Position numbers and translations under genes: made by a program. From Pectobacterium carotovorum (lineage in GTDB: Bacteria; Pseudomonadota; Gammaproteobacteria; Enterobacterales; Enterobacteriaceae), in the NCBI GenBank assembly GCA_016415585.1, contig CP066552.1, positions 1,860,001 through 1,924,000 on the forward strand: a DNA stretch of 64,000 nucleotides, in the 5' to 3' direction. Numbering within the stretch: the first letter of the stretch is position 1; every line of letters begins with the position of its first letter. Under the pieces are notes generated by a model, which worked only from the letters and a program-made list of their open reading frames with translations, was not told the origin of the DNA and searched no databases. Below are positions 57,228-64,000 of the stretch, in pieces.

Positions 57228-58361
57228 ATGTTCCAGTTGTCACAGCAAGATATTCATTTGGGCGCAGCGGCCAGCACTAAGCAGGAAGCTATCCAGCTTG
57301 TTGCTTCAGCACTGACCGAGGCCGGGTGCGTTAACGCAGGGTATGTCGACGGCATGCTACAGCGCGAACAGCAAACATCCACCTATTTGGGAAGCGGCAT
57401 TGCTATCCCTCACGGCACAACCGATACCCGCGATCTGGTATTGAAGACCGGGGTTCAAGTATTTCAGTTTCCCCAGGGTATTTCCTGGGGTGAAGATCAA
57501 ACCGCCTACGTGGTGTTGGGGATTGCAGCCCGTTCTGATGAACACCTTGCGTTGCTGCGTCAGCTGACTCACGTCCTGAGTGACGATCGCGTCGCGGCAC
57601 GTCTGGCAAGTACAACTTCAGCAGAAGAACTGCGTAGCCTGCTGATGGGCGAGCAGCAACTGGCGGAGTTCCACTTTGATACCTCGCTGATTGCGCTGGA
57701 CGTGGCGACCGATAACCTGCTGACGCTTCAGGCGCTGAACGCGGGTCGTCTTCAGCAGGTCGGTGCAGCAGACGCCAGCTTCGTCAGCTCCGCAGTCAGC
57801 AACAAGCCGCTGAATCTGGGGCAAGGTGTGTGGTTCAGCGATAGCGCTGTCGGCAACCTCAGCAGCGCGGCGGCAGTGGCGCGTCCGGCTACGCCTTTCA
57901 GCGTTGACGGTGAAAACGTGGCCTTACTGGTGACGGTGGCTGCGGCTGACGATCAGGCTTTTGCGCCGATCGATTACCTGAGCAACCTGCTGATTGCACA
58001 AAAAGCGGAACGTCTGCTGACGGCTGATGCACCGACGCTGCTGGCTTTACTGACCAGCGACGTACCGGAAGAAAGCGAAGTGCTGACGGCAGAATTTACC
58101 ATTCGCAACGAACACGGCCTGCACGCGCGTCCGGGAACGATGCTGGTGAACGTGATCAAGCAGTTCACCAGTGAGATTACCGTCACCAATCTGGATGGCA
58201 CAGGCAAACCGGCAAATGGCCGCAGCCTGATGAAAGTCGTCGCGCTGGGCGTGAAGAAAGGTCACAAACTGCGCTTCACCGCCAGCGGTAGCGATGCGGA
58301 ACAAGCACTTGTCGCGATTGGCGAGGCGATTACGTCCGGTTTGGGCGAGGGGGCAGCATGA
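57228..58361 (+). CDS. fruB: PTS fructose IIA-HPr fusion FruB (DTP)
   Basis: This diphosphoryl transfer protein carries phosphate from enzyme I to the fructose permease. The 377-residue product has an N-terminal EIIA domain (phosphorylated His in IAIPHGT, about residue 62), a middle linker, and a C-terminal HPr ([12 protein letters not shown] with His about residue 299). Two Cra operators precede it. Overlaps fruK by four bases. Confidence 0.96.
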   Translation: MFQLSQQDIHLGAAASTKQEAIQLVASALTEAGCVNAGYVDGMLQREQQTSTYLGSGIAIPHGTTDTRDLVLKTGVQVFQFPQGISWGEDQTAYVVLGIAARSDEHLALLRQLTHVLSDDRVAARLASTTSAEELRSLLMGEQQLAEFHFDTSLIALDVATDNLLTLQALNAGRLQQVGAADASFVSSAVSNKPLNLGQGVWFSDSAVGNLSSAAAVARPATPFSVDGENVALLVTVAAADDQAFAPIDYLSNLLIAQKAERLLTADAPTLLALLTSDVPEESEVLTAEFTIRNEHGLHARPGTMLVNVIKQFTSEITVTNLDGTGKPANGRSLMKVVALGVKKGHKLRFTASGSDAEQALVAIGEAITSGLGEGAA

Positions 58362-59296
58362 GCAGGAGAGTAGCCACAATCACCCTGAATCCAGCTTATG
58401 ACCTGGTTGGCTATTGCCCGGAAGTTGAGAAAGGCGAAGTCAATCTGGTTCAGACAGCGGGTCTGCACGCCGCAGGCAAAGGTATCAACGTTGCCAAGGT
58501 GCTGAAAGATCTCGGGATTGATGTCACGGTAGGTGGCTTTCTGGGTAAAGACAATCAGGATGGTTTTCAGCAATTGTTCAGCGAGCTGGGCATTGCCAAC
58601 CGTTTCCAGGTTGTGCCAGGACGTACGCGTATTAATGTCAAATTAACCGAAAAAGATGGCGACGTAACCGACTTCAACTTTTCCGGTTTTGAAGTGACAC
58701 AGCAGGACTGGCAGCGTTTTGTCAATGATTCGCTGAGCTGGCTTGGGCAGTTCGACATGGTTGCGGTGAGCGGCAGCTTGCCTGCTGGCGTCGATCCTGA
58801 TGCGTTTACCGACTGGATGTCGCGTCTGCGCACGCAGTGTCCTTGCATTATTTTCGACAGCAGCCGTGAAGCGCTGGTGGCGGGACTGAAAGCCTCTCCT
58901 TGGTTGGTGAAACCAAACCGCCGGGAGCTGGAGATATGGGCTGGGCGTAAATTACCTACGCTGGCTGATGTGGTAGATGCCGCCCACGCGCTGCGTGAGC
59001 AGGGTATCGCGCATGTTGTGATCTCACTGGGTGCGGAAGGCGCGCTGTGGGTGAATGCATCGGGTGCGTGGCGGGCATTGCCACCGGCCTGTGATGTGGT
59101 AAGTACGGTAGGTGCGGGCGACTCCATGGTTGGGGGGTTGATTTATGGCTTATTAATGCGTGAGTCCAGTGAGCACACTCTGCGTTTGGCTACGGCGGTT
59201 TCAGCGCTGGCCGTCAGCCAAAGTAATGTTGGTATTACCGATCGTCCTCAGTTGGCCGCAATGATGGCGCGTGTCGACCTCAAACCCTTTAACTGA
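58358..59296 (+). CDS. fruK: 1-Phosphofructokinase FruK
   Basis: The enzyme phosphorylates fructose-1-phosphate to fructose-1,6-bisphosphate; it is a PfkB-family sugar kinase. The 312-residue product has the substrate signature [15 protein letters not shown] near residue 36 and the catalytic [10 protein letters not shown] (Asp base) near residue 250. In the fruBKA operon with ATGA overlap to fruB. Confidence 0.96.
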   Translation: MSRRVATITLNPAYDLVGYCPEVEKGEVNLVQTAGLHAAGKGINVAKVLKDLGIDVTVGGFLGKDNQDGFQQLFSELGIANRFQVVPGRTRINVKLTEKDGDVTDFNFSGFEVTQQDWQRFVNDSLSWLGQFDMVAVSGSLPAGVDPDAFTDWMSRLRTQCPCIIFDSSREALVAGLKASPWLVKPNRRELEIWAGRKLPTLADVVDAAHALREQGIAHVVISLGAEGALWVNASGAWRALPPACDVVSTVGAGDSMVGGLIYGLLMRESSEHTLRLATAVSALAVSQSNVGITDRPQLAAMMARVDLKPFN

Positions 59297-59314
59297 TACA
59301 GCAGGAGATAAACA

Positions 59315-61006
59315 ATGAAAACGCTGCTGATTTTGGATAAATCACTGGGCCTGGCGAGAAGCCAACTGGTGAAGAACCTACTCGGCGCTGCCGCTGCGAA
59401 AGCAGGGGTGACGTTTACAGAACAAGCTAACGACGCTGAACTGGCGATCGTTCTGGGTGCGTCCGCTGCGGCGGATAGCGCACTGAATGGCAAGCAGGTT
59501 TATGTCGGTGATATCGAACTGGCTGTTTCGCAGCCGGACGCCTTCTTGGCGAAAGCGCAGGCTGAAGCCACGGTCTATCAGGCTGCGGCGTCAGCTCCTG
59601 TTCAGCAGCCTGCGGCTGCCAAACGTATTGTTGCAATAACGGCGTGCCCGACGGGTGTCGCGCACACGTTTATGGCGGCAGAAGCGATTGAAAGCGAAGC
59701 GAAAAAACGCGGCTGGTGGGTCAAAGTGGAAACGCGTGGCTCCGTTGGCGCGGGTAACGCGATTACCCCAGAAGAAGTAGAACAGGCCGATCTGGTGATC
59801 GTTGCTGCGGACATTGAAGTCGATCTGGCGAAGTTTGCCGGTAAGAAAATGTATCGCACCTCGACCGGACTGGCACTGAAGAAAACGGCGCAGGAGTTAG
59901 ATAAAGCGCAGGCTGAAGCTAAAGTGTATCAGCCATCCGGGCAAGCCAGTGCGTCAAGCGCTAGCGAGTCTGGCCAGAAGGGCGGAGCAGGCCCGTATCG
60001 TCACCTGTTGACCGGCGTGTCTTACATGCTGCCGATGGTGGTGGCGGGCGGTCTGTGTATCGCGCTGTCGTTTGTCTTTGGTATTGAAGCCTTTAAACAG
60101 GAAGGTACGCTGGCAGCGGCGCTGATGAAGATCGGCGGCGGCTCTGCCTTTGCGCTGATGGTGCCAGTGCTGGCGGGCTACATCGCATTCTCCATTGCGG
60201 ATCGTCCGGGCTTAACGCCGGGTCTGGTTGGCGGGATGTTAGCGGTGAGTACGGGAGCGGGCTTCCTTGGTGGGATCATTGCCGGTTTCCTGGCAGGTTA
60301 TATTGCCAGAGCGATCAACAATAAACTGATTTTGCCGCAAAGTTTGACTGCGCTAAAACCGATCCTGATTATTCCGCTGTTCGCTACGTTGATCACCGGT
60401 CTTATCATGATTTACGTCGTTGGTACGCCAGTGGCGAAAATCCTGACTGGCCTGACAGGCTGGCTGCAATCCATGGGCACGGCGAATGCGGTGATTCTGG
60501 GTGCGATCCTGGGTGCGATGATGTGTACGGATATGGGCGGGCCGGTTAACAAGGTGGCTTACGTCTTCGGTACGACCTTGCTCAGTAGCCAGATTTACGC
60601 ACCGATGGCCGCCGTTATGGCTGCCGGTATGGTGCCACCGCTGGCAATGGGTCTGGCGACCGTGCTGGCAAGCAAGAAATTCAACCCGACCGAGCGTGAA
60701 GGCGGTAAAGCGGCGTTTGTATTGGGCCTGTGCTTTATTTCCGAAGGGGCGATTCCTTATGCGGCGCGTGATCCAATGCGCGTTCTGCCTTGCTGCATCA
60801 TCGGTGGCGCACTGACTGGTGCGCTGTCGATGGCGGTGGGCGCTAAGCTGATGGCACCACACGGTGGTCTGTTCGTGCTGTTGATTCCTGGCGCGATTAC
60901 CCCAGTTATTGGCTACCTGTTAGCGATCATTGCGGGAACCGCAGTGGCTGGCGTGCTGTACGCGCTGCTGAAACGCTCTGATGAACAACTGGCGAAAGTC
61001 GCGTAA
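59315..61006 (+). CDS. fruA: PTS fructose-specific EIIBC component FruA
   Basis: The membrane permease that takes up fructose as fructose-1-phosphate. The 563-residue product has a degenerate first EIIB-like domain (residues 1-95), an active EIIB (ACPTGVAHTFMAAEAIE; Cys about residue 110) and a C-terminal EIIC with several membrane helices from about residue 230. GGAGATAA lies before the ATG. Last gene of fruBKA, followed by a strong terminator. Confidence 0.96.
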   Translation: MKTLLILDKSLGLARSQLVKNLLGAAAAKAGVTFTEQANDAELAIVLGASAAADSALNGKQVYVGDIELAVSQPDAFLAKAQAEATVYQAAASAPVQQPAAAKRIVAITACPTGVAHTFMAAEAIESEAKKRGWWVKVETRGSVGAGNAITPEEVEQADLVIVAADIEVDLAKFAGKKMYRTSTGLALKKTAQELDKAQAEAKVYQPSGQASASSASESGQKGGAGPYRHLLTGVSYMLPMVVAGGLCIALSFVFGIEAFKQEGTLAAALMKIGGGSAFALMVPVLAGYIAFSIADRPGLTPGLVGGMLAVSTGAGFLGGIIAGFLAGYIARAINNKLILPQSLTALKPILIIPLFATLITGLIMIYVVGTPVAKILTGLTGWLQSMGTANAVILGAILGAMMCTDMGGPVNKVAYVFGTTLLSSQIYAPMAAVMAAGMVPPLAMGLATVLASKKFNPTEREGGKAAFVLGLCFISEGAIPYAARDPMRVLPCCIIGGALTGALSMAVGAKLMAPHGGLFVLLIPGAITPVIGYLLAIIAGTAVAGVLYALLKRSDEQLAKVA

Positions 61007-61080
61007 GTTTGACTTTTACGATGCAGGAAACGGCGTCGTGAATAAAAAGTAATGCCATAACACAAGGATGTGGATGAGAT

Positions 61081-61114
61081 AGCGCCAGTTGGGTAAACCA
61101 ACTGGCGCTTTTTA
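61081..61114 (+). terminator. fruBKA terminator
   Basis: A perfect 12-bp stem AGCGCCAGTTGG / CCAACTGGCGCT with a five-base loop, then TTTTT. About 75 bases after the fruA stop and just before the convergent nfo end. Confidence 0.92.
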
Positions 61115-61137
61115 CTATTATGGAGTCAAGAAGTTAA

Positions 61138-61983
61138 CTAGCACTGTGCTTCGGACTTGAGCCAGGCGATTTCGTCGGCCCAGATATCGGGATTGATCGT
61201 TTCCAGAATCATCGGGATACCATCAAAGCGGGCATCTTTCATGATATAGCTGAAAGCGGTTTTGCCGATATTGCCCTCCCCCAGGCTATGGTGTCGGTCA
61301 ACACGGCTGGCGAACGCGCTTTTGGCATCATTTAAATGCATTCCGCGCAGATAGCGAAACCCAACAATGCGATCGAATTCAGCGAAAGTGGCTTCGCAAT
61401 CGGCTTCCGTCCGCAGGTCATAACCACCGGCGAAAGCATGGCAGGTATCGATACAGGCGCCGACGCGGCTTTTATCTTCTACGCCGTCGATGATGGCTGC
61501 CAGATGCTCAAAGCGGAAACCCAAATTACTGCCTTGCCCGGCGGTATTCTCAATCACGGCGGTGACGCCATCCGTTTCCGCCAGCGCGATATTGATAGAC
61601 TCGGCGATACGTGCAAGGCAGTCCGCTTCCTCTATCTGTTTCAGATGGCTGCCGGGGTGAAAATTCAGCAGGCTTAGCCCAAGCTGCTGGCAGCGGGACA
61701 TTTCATCAATAAACGCGCTGCGAGATTTATCCAGCGCTTCGGCGTCCGGGTGACCCAGATTAATCAGATAGCTATCGTGGGGCAAAATCTGTGCTGGCGT
61801 ATAGGCGTACTGCTCACAGGCGGTTTTAAAACGGTCGATGACCTCTGTACTGAGCGGCGCGGCCTGCCATTGGCGCTGATTCTTGGTAAATAAAGCGAAA
61901 GCCGTCGCTTGTATCTCATGTGCGCGAATCACGGCCTGATCGACTCCGCCAGATGCGCTAACGTGCGCCCCGATGTATTTCAT
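61138..61983 (-). CDS. nfo: Endonuclease IV (Nfo)
   Basis: The AP endonuclease that cuts 5' of abasic sites using a three-zinc centre. The 281-residue TIM-barrel product starts [18 protein letters not shown] and has the zinc ligands in [22 protein letters not shown] and RGMHLNDAK. The ATG at 61983 matches the family start; a longer frame to 62010 adds nine extra residues. In E. coli it belongs to the SoxRS regulon. Confidence 0.95.
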   Translation of the reverse strand: MKYIGAHVSASGGVDQAVIRAHEIQATAFALFTKNQRQWQAAPLSTEVIDRFKTACEQYAYTPAQILPHDSYLINLGHPDAEALDKSRSAFIDEMSRCQQLGLSLLNFHPGSHLKQIEEADCLARIAESINIALAETDGVTAVIENTAGQGSNLGFRFEHLAAIIDGVEDKSRVGACIDTCHAFAGGYDLRTEADCEATFAEFDRIVGFRYLRGMHLNDAKSAFASRVDRHHSLGEGNIGKTAFSYIMKDARFDGIPMILETINPDIWADEIAWLKSEAQC

Positions 61984-62051
61984 GTTGGTCTCCTCTGATA
62001 ACGGAGACATTATGCAGGTTAATGATACGTTAACAGGTAAATAATTTATCG

Positions 62052-63125
62052 TTAGCCGAATAAATGTTCGAAGAACAGATTAATGCCCGCACCGCCAACG
62101 ACCAGCCAGAGAAACAGAACGAGTGCCAGCAGCAGCGGCTTTGCACCTGCCTGCTGGATGGCGCTGAAGCGGGTCGTGAGCCCCAGCGCCACCATCGCCA
62201 TGGTCAACAGCACATTATCGAGCTGTACCAGCTGCGTGACGAGCACAGTAGGAAGTAGCTGGAAGGAATTGAAGGCGGCTACGGCAATAAACCCCAGAGC
62301 AAACCACGGAAACATCAGTGGAATCGCGTCTTCCGCGTTACTTTTTTGCGTCGTTTTTTTCAGATAAAACCCAAGAATGAGAAGAAAAGGGGCCAGCATC
62401 ATCACGCGCAGCATTTTGCTGATGACGGCGATGTTCTCTGTTGCACCATCAATGGCATGTCCTGCGGCAACAACCTGAGCGACTTCGTGTATCGTTGAGC
62501 CAAAGTACAGGCCGACGATCTGGGGTGTGATGTCAATCCAGTGATGATCGAGATTGAGCTGATAGAGCCACGGGTACAAAAACATCGCCGTCGTACCGAA
62601 AATCACCACGGTAGAAACCGCGACGGCAATCGCATTGCTGGATGCTTTGACCACGGGCGCGGTTGCCATGATCGCCGCCGCACCGCAGATGCTGCTGCCA
62701 GCGCCGATGAGCATCACGGTTTCATTGTCGAGTTTCAGCCAGCGTTTGCCTATCCAGCAGGCGAGTAGAAACGTCAACGTGACGACGGTAAGATCGACCG
62801 CGACACCGGTAAAGCCAACGGCAGCAACCTGCTGAAAGCTGAGGCGAAAACCATAAAGGATGATGCCCCAGCGGAGTAAATGCTGTTTGGCCCATTGCAC
62901 GCCAGGATCGCACAGAGGGTGAAGACGCGGATAAACGCTATTTCCCAGCACGATCCCACTCAGGATCGCCAATGTCAGTGAACCGGGTCCCCAATGGGCG
63001 ATTTTCGGAATATTTGCCAGCCAGAGGAGCGAAAAAGTTATTAAACTTACTAACAGCAGACCGGGCAATCGCGCTTTTGCTCCATCGGGTGGGGCTATCG
63101 TAGGTAATGTCGCAGGAAGAGCCAT
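62052..63125 (-). CDS. yeiH: UPF0324 inner-membrane protein YeiH
   Basis: A 357-residue membrane protein with about ten helices; conserved [17 protein letters not shown] and [19 protein letters not shown] segments of the UPF0324 family. Its relatives are proposed sulfite or sulfonate-related exporters. Divergent from yeiE, the LysR regulator that controls it in E. coli. Confidence 0.92.
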   Translation of the reverse strand: MALPATLPTIAPPDGAKARLPGLLLVSLITFSLLWLANIPKIAHWGPGSLTLAILSGIVLGNSVYPRLHPLCDPGVQWAKQHLLRWGIILYGFRLSFQQVAAVGFTGVAVDLTVVTLTFLLACWIGKRWLKLDNETVMLIGAGSSICGAAAIMATAPVVKASSNAIAVAVSTVVIFGTTAMFLYPWLYQLNLDHHWIDITPQIVGLYFGSTIHEVAQVVAAGHAIDGATENIAVISKMLRVMMLAPFLLILGFYLKKTTQKSNAEDAIPLMFPWFALGFIAVAAFNSFQLLPTVLVTQLVQLDNVLLTMAMVALGLTTRFSAIQQAGAKPLLLALVLFLWLVVGGAGINLFFEHLFG

Positions 63126-63245
63126 GGATGTAGTGCCTATTCTGACCGTACCGAAAATTGAGAAGCCAGCTTATAATCCACAAGATTAAAAGAGAAATTG
63201 ATTATATATTTATAACCTATAAGTATTTTAGATAAAGAGCGCACT

Positions 63246-64000
63246 ATGCATATCACGTTACGTCAACTGGAAGTCTTTGCCGAAGTCCTGAAAAGTGGTT
63301 CAACGACACAGGCCTCCGTTGTGCTTGCACTGTCTCAATCGGCCGTCAGCGCGGCTCTGGCGGATTTAGAAGGGCAGTTGGGTGTTCAACTTTTCGATCG
63401 CGTTGGCAAGCGTCTGGTGGTTAATGAACATGGCCGCCTGCTGTATCCCAAGGCACTGGCACTGCTTGAACAATCGATGGAAATTGAGCAACTGTTCCGG
63501 CGTGATAACGGAGCGCTGCGTGTGTATGCCAGCAGCACCATCGGCAACTATTTATTACCTGCGATGATTGCCCGCTATCGTCATGACTACCCTGATATTC
63601 CGCTAGAGCTGCATGTTGGCAATACGAAAGATGTGATCACCCGCGTATCTGAATTCAGTGTCGATTTGGGCTTGATCGAAGGGCCTTGCCATCACCCCGA
63701 TTTGATTACACAGCCCTGGCTGGAAGATGAGCTGGTGGTGTTTTGTTCTCCCGAACATCCGCTCAGCCGCGGTTCTGTATCATTAACGGCGCTGGCGGAT
63801 GCGCACTGGATCCTGCGTGAACGTGGCTCAGGCACGCGCGAAGTGCTGGATCACCTGCTGCTGACGCACCTGTCGCATTTCCATCTGGTGATGGAGCTAG
63901 GTAATTCAGAGGCGATTAAACATGCGGTTCGCCACGGGATTGGCATCAGTTGCCTGTCACGGCATGTCATTGCCGAGCAGTTGGCGTCAGGTTCGCTGGT
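63246..64000 (+). CDS. yeiE: LysR-type regulator YeiE (5' part; cut by window edge)
   Basis: About 251 N-terminal residues visible: [24 protein letters not shown], the winged helix ([25 protein letters not shown]), and the start of the ligand-binding domain ([23 protein letters not shown]). Matches YeiE by order and sequence. It is divergent from yeiH, and in E. coli it has been tied to sulfite/iron regulation. Confidence 0.92.
   Translation, partial: MHITLRQLEVFAEVLKSGSTTQASVVLALSQSAVSAALADLEGQLGVQLFDRVGKRLVVNEHGRLLYPKALALLEQSMEIEQLFRRDNGALRVYASSTIGNYLLPAMIARYRHDYPDIPLELHVGNTKDVITRVSEFSVDLGLIEGPCHHPDLITQPWLEDELVVFCSPEHPLSRGSVSLTALADAHWILRERGSGTREVLDHLLLTHLSHFHLVMELGNSEAIKHAVRHGIGISCLSRHVIAEQLASGSL

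Noticed and set aside
1..64000. CRISPR array
   Set aside because: No regularly spaced direct repeats with unique spacers were seen on either strand; the repeated words found belong to att and integrase sites.

Overview
The window is a chromosomal segment of a soft-rot enterobacterium, most likely Pectobacterium or a close relative. Gene content and order support this: an enterobacterial flagellar block, an E. coli-like yej block (yejM-yejL-yejK, rplY, radD, rsuA, bcr, yejG, yejFEBA), a yei/fru block (mepS, lpxT, yeiR, yeiP, yeiW, setB, fruBKA, nfo, yeiH, yeiE), and flagellin glycosylation genes between fliC and fliA. Genus assignment is inference from gene order and remembered protein similarity; no search was run.

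Layout. (1) 1-6580: flagellar genes fliG (partial), fliF, fliE, fliT, fliS, fliD and a short flagellin fliC. fliC and fliD have clear divergent sigma-28 promoters. (2) 6744-16995: an eight-gene flagellin-modification island. It holds a methyltransferase-TPR-OGT-like fusion, a sugar aminotransferase of VioA type, a WbqC-family protein, two tandem paralogous beta-propeller proteins, a GNAT acetyltransferase, a second methyltransferase and an AT-rich glycosyltransferase. (3) 17604-20365: fliA, fliZ and phoH, with a Pho box about 400 bases upstream of phoH. (4) about 20640-31600: two P4-type integrase elements in tandem at a tRNA-Pro(GGG) gene. The outer remnant carries an intact integrase and a predicted ADP-ribosyltransferase. 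The inner element (about 8.7 kb) is bounded by 22-bp direct repeats of the tRNA 3' end. It carries a frameshifted integrase, an AlpA-like regulator, a ribbon-helix-helix protein with a perfect operator, several unrecognised proteins, a broken three-repeat mini-protein, and an orphan hcp gene facing a candidate toxin/immunity pair. (5) 31602-47343: conserved core with yejM, yejL, yejK, a DUF1624 membrane protein, rplY, radD, yecH, rsuA, bcr, yejG and the yejABEF peptide transporter. (6) 47682-51777: a LysR regulator divergent from an MFS efflux pump / glutathione transferase / luciferase-like oxidoreductase operon. (7) 51997-64000: mepS, lpxT, yeiR, yeiP (efpL), yeiW, setB, the Cra-controlled fruBKA operon, nfo, yeiH and a partial yeiE.

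How the parts work together. FliS, FliT and FliD are the chaperones and cap for the flagellin FliC; FliA and FliZ time late flagellar expression. The island between fliC and fliA probably builds an acylated or methylated 4-amino-4,6-dideoxyhexose and attaches it to FliC. The tRNA-Pro elements look like cargo vehicles for interbacterial or host-directed effectors (ADP-ribosyltransferase, Hcp-linked pair) plus unrecognised proteins that could be defence genes. The most interesting stretches are 20647-22912, 26401-29910 and 6744-15507.
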